From contig JANOKS010000126.1 of assembly GCA_031419455.1 (NCBI GenBank), positions 1 to 32,334 on the forward strand: a DNA stretch of 32,334 bases, in the 5' to 3' direction. Shown here in pieces: positions 22,238-29,992 of the stretch. The stretch is from UBA7672 sp031419455. Lineage in GTDB: Bacteria > Pseudomonadota > Alphaproteobacteria > Caulobacterales > Hyphomonadaceae. Every line of letters starts with the position of its first letter. The first letter of the stretch is position 1. The notes beneath the pieces were generated by a model. That model saw nothing but the letters and a program-made list of their open reading frames with translations. It did not search any database and was not told the origin of the DNA. A program made the position numbers and the translations under genes.

Positions 22238-22741
22238 TCAGTCCGCCAGCACGTCATCGTTGGTCAGCTTGCTCCAGATGGCGTCGCCGATCTCCGCGAA
22301 GATGCGGACGTTCTCCTTCACATTCTCCCGCATGATCCCGCCATCGAAGATCACATAGCGCGAAATCTTCAGCTCATCGTCCGAACGGTAGACCTTCATG
22401 AACGCATAGCTGATCGCGTTCATCACCACATGCATGTCCGCATCGGTGTCCAGCGTGAATGAGCCGACAGCGTTCAGACCCATGCAATCCTTCTGCGGAT
22501 CCGTATCGTCGCAACTGGCGCCGTAGAGATAGAACAACAGCCCCGTGTCGGACTCGACCTCGAAATAGTAGTCCCCGTCCTCGTCGACGCCTTCGTCGAT
22601 CAGGTCAAAGTCCAGCTCCGTCACGATGGCGCGCAGCTCCTCGAACGCCAGCGCAGGCATCAGCTTGTCGCCCTGCTGCGCCAGCGCGGGCGCTCCAAGG
22701 CAGGCGAACAACATCGCGAAAAGTCCAGCCAGGAGTCTCAT
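22238..22741 (-). CDS. Exported YbjN-domain protein
   Basis: A 167-residue protein with a Sec signal (MRLLAGLFAMLFACLGAPALAQ) and a YbjN domain. The domain shows LRAIVTELDFDLIDEGVDEDGDYYFEVESDTGLLFYLYG, a CDDTDPQKDCMGL cysteine pair and a helical end. YbjN proteins in enterobacteria affect motility and stress; the fold resembles type III secretion chaperones. This copy is periplasmic, and the two cysteines could form a disulfide. The start at 22741 is chosen over 22747 because of ribosome-site spacing. It is the first gene of an operon with the GNAT. Confidence 0.8.
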   Translation of the reverse strand: MRLLAGLFAMLFACLGAPALAQQGDKLMPALAFEELRAIVTELDFDLIDEGVDEDGDYYFEVESDTGLLFYLYGASCDDTDPQKDCMGLNAVGSFTLDTDADMHVVMNAISYAFMKVYRSDDELKISRYVIFDGGIMRENVKENVRIFAEIGDAIWSKLTNDDVLAD

Positions 22742-22833
22742 GATCATCCCCGAACGCGACCTCGACCGGGCTAACACGGAGCAGGGCGCGGTTCCATGGC
22801 CGTTGAGAAAATGCCCCAACGCCCTACCTAAGC

Positions 22834-23832
22834 ATGACTCAGCAGGACGAACCCATGCGCGAACCCTTTCCCGAATTCACCGCCGCCGAACTGGCCGAAG
22901 TGCAGGGCATGAACCGCCGCCTGCGCTGGGCGCCGCGCTTCAAGGCGCCGACGCCGCTCGGCCGCATGATGATCCAGACCATGCTCGGCGCGCAGGCGAT
23001 CGTGCCGATCGGCACACGCGGCGTAGTCGTCTCCACCCGCCGCATCACGCACAACGGCCACACCTTCTCCCTGCGCATCCTCCGTCCGCGTAACGTTCAG
23101 CCCCGCGCCGTCTACATCGACTATCATGGCGGGGGCTGGTCGATCGGCACGGCGTCGATGGATGATGCCGTCAACGCCGCCATCGCGCGCGAAGGCATCG
23201 CCGTCGTCAGCGTCGACTACACCACGCTCCCCGACATCACCTTCGAGAACCAGATCGCGCAGTGCCACGCCGCCGCCGACTGGGTGTTCGAGCATGCGCA
23301 GGCCGAATTCGGCGCGCACGATCTCTTCATCGGCGGCGAGTCCGCCGGCGCACATCTTGCTGCCTGTTCGCTGCTCCTGCTGCGCGACACACGGAAAGAC
23401 TTCGCCCGCCTGCGCGGCGCCGTCCTGTTCTACGGTCCCTACGATCTTGGCGCGACGCCCAGCGTCCGCGACGCTGGCCGCGAAACGCTCGTGCTCGATG
23501 GTCCCGCCATGCTGCCCGGCATCGCAAGGCTTCTGCCAAACCGGGATGAAGCGGGCAGGCGCCAGCCCGACGTATCACCGCTCTACGCGGACCTCGCGCG
23601 CCTGCCGCCCGCACTTTTCCTCGTCGGCGCCATCGACCCGCTGCGCGATGACAGCCGCCTGATGTCCGAACGCTGGCAGGCGAACAACGGCAACGCCCGC
23701 CTGATCCTCGTCCCCGAAAGCCCCCACGCCTTCAACCGCTTCCCCACCCGCCTCGCATCCCGCACCAACGCCTGGGTCCGCAGCTGGCTAGGCCGGCGCC
23801 TGGCAGCGGCGCAGGCGAAAGCTGCGGAGTAG
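22834..23832 (+). CDS. HSL-type alpha/beta-hydrolase
   Basis: A 332-residue serine esterase of the hormone-sensitive-lipase family. The oxyanion motif YHGGGWSIGTASMDD is followed by GGESAGAHLAACSLLLL with the catalytic Ser. The acid is Asp in GAIDPLRDDS, and the base is His in VPESPHAFNRFP. An N-terminal cap region (about residues 1-80) is typical of the family. It ends 4 bases from the convergent HhH gene. It is probably cytoplasmic; the substrate is an ester or acyl compound that cannot be named. Confidence 0.92.
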   Translation: MTQQDEPMREPFPEFTAAELAEVQGMNRRLRWAPRFKAPTPLGRMMIQTMLGAQAIVPIGTRGVVVSTRRITHNGHTFSLRILRPRNVQPRAVYIDYHGGGWSIGTASMDDAVNAAIAREGIAVVSVDYTTLPDITFENQIAQCHAAADWVFEHAQAEFGAHDLFIGGESAGAHLAACSLLLLRDTRKDFARLRGAVLFYGPYDLGATPSVRDAGRETLVLDGPAMLPGIARLLPNRDEAGRRQPDVSPLYADLARLPPALFLVGAIDPLRDDSRLMSERWQANNGNARLILVPESPHAFNRFPTRLASRTNAWVRSWLGRRLAAAQAKAAE

Positions 23833-23836
23833 CGCC

Positions 23837-24040
23837 CTACGTGCTGAACCCCAGCCCCTTCGCCTTCATCGCTGCCTTCAGTGTCGCCATCGCATTCGGC
23901 CCCATGCCGTGCAGCGCGGCAACATCCGCCTCGCGCCACTTCGCCACCTGCGCAAGGCTCCCAAGCCCCGCCCCGGTTAACGCCCGCAGCGCCGGCGCCG
24001 CCAGCTTCGGCAGGTCATTCCCCGTCGGTCTGGTCGTCAT
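23837..24040 (-). CDS. Small helix-hairpin-helix protein
   Basis: A 67-residue protein that is essentially one domain: LPKLAAPALRALTGAGLGSLAQVAKWREADVAALHGMGPNAMATLKAAMKAKGL. The Gly-x-Gly hairpin (HGMGPNA) and the preceding helix resemble the RNA polymerase alpha C-terminal domain, which binds DNA. It could be a free-standing nucleic-acid-binding peptide. The start at MTTRPTGND was chosen over a longer frame because GGAGG lies upstream of it and conserved sequence begins there. No target is known. Confidence 0.75.
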   Translation of the reverse strand: MTTRPTGNDLPKLAAPALRALTGAGLGSLAQVAKWREADVAALHGMGPNAMATLKAAMKAKGLGFST

Positions 24041-24141
24041 AAGCCCGGCCCTCCAACTTCTCCACAACCCGCCGCCCCGGCCCCGCCTTGTCAACCGGCG
24101 TCCCGGCCTCCTAACTCAGGCCGACCGACCGGAACCGACTC

Positions 24142-24936
24142 ATGCGCCAGTATCTCGATCTCCTGAAAGACATCCTCGACACCGGCGTCGACCGCGGCGA
24201 CCGCACCGGCACGGGCACGCGCGGCGTCTTCGGCCGCCAGATGCGCTTCGACCTTGGCGACGGCTTCCCCATGCTCACCACCAAGAAGCTCCACCTCCGC
24301 TCCATCATTGTCGAGCTGCTCTGGTTCCTGCGCGGCGAGACCAATGTGAAATGGCTGCAGGAGCGGGGCGTCTCCATCTGGAATGAATGGGCCGACCCCG
24401 ACGGCGAACTCGGCCCCGTCTACGGCAAGCAATGGCGTTCTTGGGCAACGCCTGACGGCCGCACCATCGACCAGATCGCATGGGTGAAGAACGAGATCAT
24501 CCAGAACCCCAACTCCCGGCGCCTCGTCGTCTCGGCGTGGAACCCCGCCGACGTCGACCGCATGGCCCTGCCGCCGTGCCACTGCCTGTTCCAGTTCTTC
24601 GTGGCGAATGGAAAGTTGTCCTGCCAGCTCTACCAGCGCTCGGCCGACGTCTTTCTTGGGGTGCCGTTCAACATCGCGTCCTACGCGCTGCTCACCATCC
24701 TGATGGCGAAAGCGACGAAGCTCGCGCCCGGCGAGTTCGTTCACAGCTTCGGCGACGTCCACCTGTATGCGAATCACTTCGACCAGGCTCGCCTCCAGCT
24801 GCAGCGCCAGCCCGGGCCGCTGCCCCAGCTGGAACTCAATCCAGCCAAATCCGACCTGTTCGGGTGGGATTACGAAGATTTCACGTTAACCAATTACGTC
24901 GCCGGCGCCCACATCAAGGCGCCTGTCGCTGTCTGA
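24142..24936 (+). CDS. thyA: Thymidylate synthase
   Basis: A 264-residue cytoplasmic enzyme that methylates dUMP to dTMP using methylenetetrahydrofolate, yielding dihydrofolate. The catalytic cysteine is C146 in MALPPCHCLFQFF; DRTGTGTRG at 20-28 binds the phosphate. QLYQRSADVFLGVPFNIASYALL and DVHLYANHFDQ are the conserved folate and dUMP site segments. The length is the same as E. coli ThyA. Dihydrofolate reductase, which recycles its product, is 1.4 kb downstream on the same strand, although two genes intervene, one of them on the other strand. Confidence 0.98.
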   Translation: MRQYLDLLKDILDTGVDRGDRTGTGTRGVFGRQMRFDLGDGFPMLTTKKLHLRSIIVELLWFLRGETNVKWLQERGVSIWNEWADPDGELGPVYGKQWRSWATPDGRTIDQIAWVKNEIIQNPNSRRLVVSAWNPADVDRMALPPCHCLFQFFVANGKLSCQLYQRSADVFLGVPFNIASYALLTILMAKATKLAPGEFVHSFGDVHLYANHFDQARLQLQRQPGPLPQLELNPAKSDLFGWDYEDFTLTNYVAGAHIKAPVAV

Positions 24937-25216
24937 GCGGCAAGCGCCCGTTTGCAGCCGCAACCAGCCATCCGCCCGACAGTCCAATGGATTCAAGGCG
25001 TTTCGTTAGCGAGCCAAATTTTCGTTGCCACACTGCACACGCGCCCATAATCGCGCCGCCAGGACCTCCGGCGTGCTCCGTTAACGACCGCGCCCGAAGC
25101 TGACTGAAACCTAATCCATCAACATCTTGTGCTTTTGCGCGCGCCATAACAAACACAGTCGCCGCCCGGTCATTCATCCCCCGAGGCGGGTGTGATCCGT
25201 CGGAGGGATCTATCCA

Positions 25217-25459
25217 ATGTCGTTCAAACTGATCGTTATCGCCGCGGTTTCGACCGCTGCCCTCGTTGCTTGCGCCCCGGCCGCCGAAACTCCGGCTGCC
25301 GAAACCACCACCACCACCACCGTCGAAACCCCCGCCGCCCCGGCTGCGGAAGTGACGACGACCACCACGGTTGTGGACCCAGCTGCCCCGGTTGTCCCGG
25401 CTGCTACCCCGGCCGACCCGGCCGCCACCACGACCACGACGACCCCGGCGCCGCACTAA
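25217..25459 (+). CDS. Low-complexity Thr/Ala/Pro-rich lipoprotein
   Basis: An 80-residue protein starting MSFKLIVIAAVSTAALVAC, a lipoprotein signal with the lipidated Cys in LVAC. The mature part consists of Ala/Pro/Glu stretches broken by three runs of 5 to 6 threonines (ETTTTTTVE, VTTTTTVVD, ATTTTTTPAP). It has no globular domain. GGAGGG lies 12 bases before the ATG, and a strong terminator follows. It could be an abundant outer-membrane spacer or surface lipoprotein. The 280 bases upstream (24937-25216) hold no other gene. A promoter is likely there but not certain. Confidence 0.7.
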   Translation: MSFKLIVIAAVSTAALVACAPAAETPAAETTTTTTVETPAAPAAEVTTTTTVVDPAAPVVPAATPADPAATTTTTTPAPH

Positions 25460-25507
25460 GCTTTTCTCGGCGTAGGCTGTAAACAAGACTCGCAAGAGTC
25501 GCGAAAG

Positions 25508-25533
25508 GGCGGTCCTGTCGGGCCGCCTTTTTT
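25508..25533 (+). terminator. Strong rho-independent terminator
   Basis: GGCGGTCC-TGTC-GGGCCGCC forms an 8-bp stem with a 4-base loop, followed by TTTTTT. It ends the small lipoprotein transcript 48 bases after the stop and separates it from the opposite VUT gene. Confidence 0.9.
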
Positions 25534-25550
25534 GTTGGTCCACGCGCGTC

Positions 25551-26234
25551 TCACGCCGCCGCCGGATCGACCTCGCCGCTCTTCTCGCGCTGCCGGATCA
25601 TCCACGACACCACAACCGCGCCAACCATCTTGCCGAGGATGAAGAAGATCCAGTTGGCCAGGTTGAACAACGTGCCCGCTGGTTCGCCCTGCGCCGCCTG
25701 CACCGCGAGGTCTGCGCCAAACAGAAACACAGTCGTGTCGATCGGCGCCGCCAGCGCGCTCGACAACAGGATGCGCGTCGATAGCCGGTACTTGGTGAAG
25801 GTGAACAGCAGCCAGTCCACCGTCTCCGAGATCGCGAACGCAATGCCCGATGCGATCGCGATCACCGGCCACGAATAGTAGAATGACCATCCAATCGCGA
25901 GGGCCATCAGCACCAGCACCCGATGCCCCATCTCGCGCTGCACGAAGTCGCGGATCACGAACACAAGGCCGGTCACCACTGTGAGCGGGTTGATCAGGAT
26001 GGTGTGCGCCGTGCCGAACAGCCAGCCGAGCTGATCGGTCATGTCAACGCCGCTGATTTTTCCAAAACTCCAGTTCAGGAACGGGATCAGCGCGACATAG
26101 ACATACGCCCACGCGCGCCCCTTCAGCCGCCAGATCAGCAGGCCGGTCGCGATCAGCCCCGCCAGCACAAAAGGCAGGTGCGCCGGATCGCGCGAGGCGA
26201 CGATCGCCACAAACTCTTGTCCGACAACATCCAT
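25551..26234 (-). CDS. VUT family (YhhQ-like) membrane transporter
   Basis: A 227-residue inner-membrane protein with about six transmembrane helices, of the VUT family that includes the queuosine-precursor transporter YhhQ. Family-type segments are GLVFVIRDFVQREMGHRVLVLMALAIGW, ASGIAFAISETVDWLLFTFTKYR and LAAPIDTTVFLFG. The start at 26234 follows GGGAG; a longer frame to 26288 is not supported. It lies opposite to thyA and folA. Transport of a queuosine precursor is plausible, but no queuosine gene or riboswitch is nearby to confirm it. Confidence 0.82.
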   Translation of the reverse strand: MDVVGQEFVAIVASRDPAHLPFVLAGLIATGLLIWRLKGRAWAYVYVALIPFLNWSFGKISGVDMTDQLGWLFGTAHTILINPLTVVTGLVFVIRDFVQREMGHRVLVLMALAIGWSFYYSWPVIAIASGIAFAISETVDWLLFTFTKYRLSTRILLSSALAAPIDTTVFLFGADLAVQAAQGEPAGTLFNLANWIFFILGKMVGAVVVSWMIRQREKSGEVDPAAA

Positions 26235-26317
26235 GCCTGACCCACTCCCGCCACTTGCGCTGTTCGCCAAAGCCGGTTCACTGCGCATCCGTCGCGGCAG
26301 TCATTACAGAGTTCCCC

Positions 26318-26860
26318 GTGCCATCGTCCACCTTTCCCGCCACAGCCGATGCAATCGGCGTTCGGATCGTCGCCGCGATCGGCAGGCGAGGGGAGCTTGG
26401 CCGCGGCAATCGCCTCCTGTTCAGGCTAAAGGCCGACATGGCCAACTTCCGGCGTGTGACCGCAAAGACCCCGCTGGTGATGGGCCGCAAGACCTGGGAA
26501 AGCCTGCCGAAGCGCCCCATGCCCGGCCGCCCCAACATCGTCGCCACCCGCAATCTCGATTTCCTGGCCCCCGGCGCCTTCGTCTATTCCAGCCTGCCAC
26601 CCGCGCTCGCTGCCGCCCGCGCGATGGCCGCAAGCTCAGGCGCCACCGAAGTCTCCATCCTCGGCGGCGTCGCCATCTTCGAAGCGGCGCTGGAAGTCGC
26701 GACCCACATCACCCTCACCGAAGTCGACGCCGAAGCCGAAGCCGACGTTTTCTTTCCCCCCTTCAATCGCTCCCTCTGGCGCGAAACATCCTCCGTGCAC
26801 GTCGAAGCCGACGCCGACAACGAAGCCAGCTTCACGATCCGCGAACTGGAACGGCGGTAA
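26318..26860 (+). CDS. folA: Dihydrofolate reductase
   Basis: A DHFR of about 180 residues that reduces dihydrofolate with NADPH, renewing the cofactor used by ThyA. IVAAIGRRGELGRGNRLLFRLKADMANFRR holds the catalytic Asp in KADM. TPLVMGRKTWESLPKRPMPGRPNIV and VSILGGVAIFEAAL bind NADPH, and THITLTEVDAEAEADVFFPPF follows. The usual Pro-Trp before the active-site Asp (LPWxLPAD) is Leu-Phe here. No ATG fits: GTG at 26318 is the best start and gives normal length; a TTG at 26255 would add 21 residues. It is followed by a repeat. Confidence 0.9.
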   Translation: MPSSTFPATADAIGVRIVAAIGRRGELGRGNRLLFRLKADMANFRRVTAKTPLVMGRKTWESLPKRPMPGRPNIVATRNLDFLAPGAFVYSSLPPALAAARAMAASSGATEVSILGGVAIFEAALEVATHITLTEVDAEAEADVFFPPFNRSLWRETSSVHVEADADNEASFTIRELERR

Positions 26861-26863
26861 GCT

Positions 26864-26976
26864 GGGACCGCCGGGCGCCTGCCCGGCAGCGCGTCGCGCA
26901 GCGAGGCGGCGACCTCGCCCGAACCACCACCGTTCGCTGCTCCGCAGCGACTGCCGGGCAGGCGCCCGGCGGTCCC
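26864..26976. repeat. Perfect 26-bp inverted repeat after folA
   Basis: The arms at 26864-26889 and 26951-26976 are exact reverse complements over 26 bases (beginning GGGACCGCCGGGCG). They enclose 61 bases. This would form a very stable hairpin just past the folA stop and probably ends transcription. It belongs to no other repeat in the window. Confidence 0.85.
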
Positions 26977-26990
26977 GGATCGGCGCCGAG

Positions 26991-27079
26991 TTTGGGGGAA
27001 AGTCGTTGTAGAGATTTGGGGGAAACTCAGAAATCTTCTCCCGCAATCTCAACCACTTGCCTGAAAAATTTGGGGGAAA
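26991..27079. repeat. Three direct copies of TTTGGGGGAAA
   Basis: Identical 11-mers lie at 26991-27001, 27015-27025 and 27069-27079, 24 and 54 bases apart. The last one ends 49 bases before the ATG of the gene at 27128. They could be iterated binding sites. All are in register (24 and 54 are multiples of 3), so a decayed coding repeat (minus strand FPPN) is also possible. Confidence 0.6.
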
Positions 27080-27127
27080 CAGAGGCACAGGATCGGCGGG
27101 GGTAAATGCGGGCGTATAATCGGCCGC

Positions 27128-27862
27128 ATGAAGCCTGGAAGAACCCCCTTGTGGCTCCTGCGCGATCTACCGGCCCTGGCCGGCATCGTGCTGAGTTTCT
27201 GGCCGTTGATGATCATGGTGATCAGCGACGGTCGCCGCGCCATGCGCGGCGAGAAGATGCGCCCGGGCGTCTATCAGCGCCTGATGCAGATGCTCCCCGT
27301 CGCCGAAGCCATGCTGCGTTTCGCCCTCCACCGTCAGGCCTATCGCGTGCTTGGCTGGAACCCGCGCGTCCTCCGGATCGAGCGCCCCGAGCCCGTCACA
27401 AGCTGGTCCGATTTCGCCCAGCGCTTCGAGGCCTATCGCGTCTCGATGATGGACCTGCACGCCGTCGCCGCCTTCTTCACCAACGAACACCGCCGCCGCC
27501 ACCGCATCCGCACCCGTGCCGATGCGAACGCGGTGCGCGCGGCCCATGCTTCGACGGATGCGCTTCGCGCTGCTCAGCATGAGCTGGCGGGCGCGGCTGC
27601 AACCTCATGCCAGAGCTCTCTCATAGCGCTCATGCTGAGCAGCGCACGCAGTGCGCGTCCGTCGAAGCACGAGCGCGGGCTCACCACAGCCCGCGGCCCG
27701 CCTCGACCCTACTGCCTATTGCCCACTCCCCACTCACCCCGAAAGCGCCAGCTTCCGGGATCGCGCCCCCATGCCCCTTTCCCCACGCCGCAAACGCAGT
27801 CTAGGTTCCCGCGACCACGGAGAGCCTCATGCGTACCCGCCCCGCGCTTCTTGCGCTCATGA
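27128..27862 (+). CDS. Unknown membrane protein with repeat-derived C-terminus
   Basis: The frame encodes 244 residues, but only about the first 140 look like a genuine protein. It has one membrane segment (LAGIVLSFWPLMIMVI), then RRAMRGEKMRPGVYQRLMQMLPVAEAMLRFALHRQAY and an Arg/His-rich stretch (NEHRRRHRIRTRA). From about residue 141 on, the frame reads through an inverted repeat (27548-27668) and a CTACTGCCTATT-type repeat (27707-27735), and then overlaps the next gene by 34 bases. The repeat seems to have landed in the 3' end and removed the original stop. No family is recognised; the true end of the protein is uncertain. Confidence 0.55.
   Translation: MKPGRTPLWLLRDLPALAGIVLSFWPLMIMVISDGRRAMRGEKMRPGVYQRLMQMLPVAEAMLRFALHRQAYRVLGWNPRVLRIERPEPVTSWSDFAQRFEAYRVSMMDLHAVAAFFTNEHRRRHRIRTRADANAVRAAHASTDALRAAQHELAGAAATSCQSSLIALMLSSARSARPSKHERGLTTARGPPRPYCLLPTPHSPRKRQLPGSRPHAPFPTPQTQSRFPRPRRASCVPAPRFLRS
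27548..27668. repeat. Inverted repeat inside the upstream gene's 3' part
   Basis: Left arm 27548-27584 starts GCTTCGACGGATGCG and ends CAGCATGAGC. Right arm 27628-27668 starts GCTCATGCTGAGCAGCGC and ends CCGTCGAAGC. The outer ends GCTTCGACGG/CCGTCGAAGC and inner ends GCTCAGCATGAGC/GCTCATGCTGAGC pair; the middle is imperfect. It is a mobile or dispersed intergenic element type. Confidence 0.75.
27707..27735. repeat. Partial copy of the CTACTGCCTATT repeat
   Basis: CCCTACTGCCTATTGCCCACTCCCC closely matches the right arm of the repeat at 18116-18202 (CCCTACTGCC and GCCTATTCCC). Here only one arm is present and it is translated as part of the upstream frame. Confidence 0.55.
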
Positions 27863-29547
27863 CGATCACCGCCTGCGCCACCGGCCCCGCCGTGGTTACG
27901 CCGATCGCCTCGCTGGCGCCGCCAACGCAGAGCGCCGCCGAAACGCTTCTCGCGCTGAATGCCCTGTGCTCCGCCGAAGCCCTGGGCGCGGACGGGTTCG
28001 CGCCTGACATCAAGCTCGCGGGCGGCATGGGCTCGGGCGGCTTCAAGGTCGATAGCAGCGTCCCCGCCGCGCAGGACTGGTTCGACTACGGCCTCGCCCT
28101 CAGCCACGCCTTCTACCATCAGGACGCCAAGGCCGCGATGAAGAAGGCGGTCGCCGCCGACCCGGCCTGTTCGATCTGCGCATGGGGCGAGGCCTGGGCG
28201 CTCGGACCAACACTCAACTACGGCATCAACGAGGATGACCGAAAGAAAGCCCTCGCCGCCGCCGAGCGCGCGAAGTCACTCGCAAAGCCAAGCGACCAGC
28301 TCGCCATCCGCCTGACTGACGCAATGGTGGCGCGCTATGCGCCCGAAGCTGCGGTCGGTGGCGCGAAGAACATCCTCGGCGGGGCGCGAGCAGGGCAGGC
28401 CAAGACCGAACCTGCCTTCGGCCAGGCGCTGGCTGCGATCGCCGCCGACTATCCGGGCGAGCCCGAACTCACCGTGCTCGCCGCCCACAGCCTGATGATG
28501 CCCGTGCGCGGCGGCGACGAGACCACGCTGAAGCAGGCGCTCGCGCTGATCGAGTCCGTGCTGAAGGCCGATCCCGACGACACCGGCGCAATCCACTACT
28601 ACATCCACGGCACGGAGTTCGACGATCGCGCCGAGGATGCGATCCCCTACGCCAACAAGCTCGGCAAGCTCGCGCCGCTGGCCAGCCACCTCGTCCATAT
28701 GCCGGCGCATACTTTCTTTCATGCCGGCCGCTATCAGGACGCCGCCGTCGTCAACGCACAGGCGATCGAGGCCGACACGAAATGGATGGACCTCGGCGGA
28801 GACCCGCGCCCGCCGATGGACGGCCAGTTCATCCTGCCGATGTACTACGCCCACAATCTCTCATTTGGTCTTGCCGGCGCGATGATGTCCGGCGATGGCG
28901 AGCTTGCGCTGCGCTATGCCGAGCACGCGACAAAGGCGTATCCCGCCGCCGGTCCCGAGCAACGCTGGGATCCGACGCCGCGCACATGGGTCGCGCTCGC
29001 TCGCTACGCTCCTGACAAGATGCTCGCGGTGCCAGCCGTGACGCGCGACGATCCGGAATTCCGTGCTTATCGCGCCTACGCCCGCGGCGAGGCGATGCTG
29101 CAGAAGGGCGACGCCGCCGGCGCCCGCCGCGAACTCGCGCTCCTCCGCAAGGAGACCGCCGGAGAAGAAGAACAGCAGGTCGCGCTCGCCGTGCTCGAAG
29201 GCCGTCTCGCCATGGCCGAGGGCAATACCCGCCGCGCCCTCGAACGATTCGCCCATGGCGCGAAAATCCAGGACGCGGAGATGGCCGGCTACATGGACCC
29301 GCCGGCCTGGTGGTATCCGGTGCGCCGCTCCGTTGCCGCGGTTCACTTGCGGAACGGCGATTTCGCCAGGGCCGAATCGGAAGCCCTCGCCTCGCTCAAG
29401 GCCTGGAAGCACGATCCGCTCGCCCTCTGGGTGCTCGGCAAGGCGCAGGAAGGGCAGGGCCGCCCCGAAGACGCTGCGGCAACGCTCGATCGCGCCCGCA
29501 CGCTCTGGCGGGGCGATTTTGCCAGCATCACGGCGGAAGCGATCTGA
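27829..29547 (+). CDS. Tetratricopeptide-repeat lipoprotein
   Basis: A 572-residue exported protein, with lipobox LMTITAC placing the lipidated Cys at residue 16. It is built of helical pairs of TPR type. The segments include WFDYGLALSHAFYHQDAKAAMKKAVAADPACSICAWGEAWALG, PDDTGAIHYYIHGTEF, HLVHMPAHTFFHAGRYQDAAVVN and, at the end, ARAESEALASLKAWKHDPLALWVLGKAQEGQGRPEDA-like repeats. The HYYIHG/HMPAHTFFHAGRY pair marks a recognisable but uncharacterised family of large TPR proteins. It overlaps the preceding frame and is 445 bases from the TonB receptor, which it may serve in some way. The function is unknown. Confidence 0.85.
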   Translation: MRTRPALLALMTITACATGPAVVTPIASLAPPTQSAAETLLALNALCSAEALGADGFAPDIKLAGGMGSGGFKVDSSVPAAQDWFDYGLALSHAFYHQDAKAAMKKAVAADPACSICAWGEAWALGPTLNYGINEDDRKKALAAAERAKSLAKPSDQLAIRLTDAMVARYAPEAAVGGAKNILGGARAGQAKTEPAFGQALAAIAADYPGEPELTVLAAHSLMMPVRGGDETTLKQALALIESVLKADPDDTGAIHYYIHGTEFDDRAEDAIPYANKLGKLAPLASHLVHMPAHTFFHAGRYQDAAVVNAQAIEADTKWMDLGGDPRPPMDGQFILPMYYAHNLSFGLAGAMMSGDGELALRYAEHATKAYPAAGPEQRWDPTPRTWVALARYAPDKMLAVPAVTRDDPEFRAYRAYARGEAMLQKGDAAGARRELALLRKETAGEEEQQVALAVLEGRLAMAEGNTRRALERFAHGAKIQDAEMAGYMDPPAWWYPVRRSVAAVHLRNGDFARAESEALASLKAWKHDPLALWVLGKAQEGQGRPEDAAATLDRARTLWRGDFASITAEAI

Positions 29548-29992
29548 CCGGCTTTGCCGCGCTACGGAAACTGGCGCTCGACCGGGCAAACCCGCCCCTT
29601 ACGTTCGCGGAAGTGAAAATATTTCGGACGTGATGCAGACCTGCAATGCGCTGCGCCGCAACAGTTTCGGACTTGACAGTATCAAGTAATTGCCTCGAAA
29701 TTTCAAGGCACTGTCAGACTTCCCTAGCGGATATCACAGAAAATCACGCGCGCGTTACAAAGTACCGCGACGACATTCCGCGCACGGCATATCTTGCTGC
29801 GATGCACTCATGGGCGCCGATCACCGCAGGGTGCCGTAGCTGCCCCGTTCCGTTGCGGCGCCGTTGACGCACAGAGGGCCTCCCTCTCTGATCATATCTG
29901 CGCGAGCCCAAGGAAATCGGGAGGCAAGCGCAGGCGTCACACAGACATCAAGGGACGCTTCGGGAGGATCGCTGCCAGGGAGGACGCGTCGC
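29548..29992 (+). promoter_or_regulatory. Long leader region of the TonB-receptor gene
   Basis: This 445-base gap holds no supported gene. A consensus -35 TTGACA is at 29673-29678. Just beyond it TGCCT-C-GAAATTTC-A-AGGCA (29691-29710) is a 20-bp palindrome with one mismatched pair. It is bracketed by TGACAGT (29674-29680) and ACTGTCA (29710-29716). This reads as a nested operator or RNA hairpin within a promoter. A weak -10 (GAAATT) would fall inside the palindrome. The remaining 270 bases before the ATG at 29993 would be a long untranslated leader. Confidence 0.4.

Noticed and set aside
25210..25437. Minus-strand Val/Gly/Ala-rich frame opposite the Thr-run lipoprotein
   Set aside because: It is the antisense of the ACC-rich codons; no ribosome site or signal supports it.
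26636..27088. Minus-strand frame with FPPN repeats
   Set aside because: It overlaps folA antisense and the perfect inverted repeat; the FPPN units are the translated TTTCCCCCAAA boxes.
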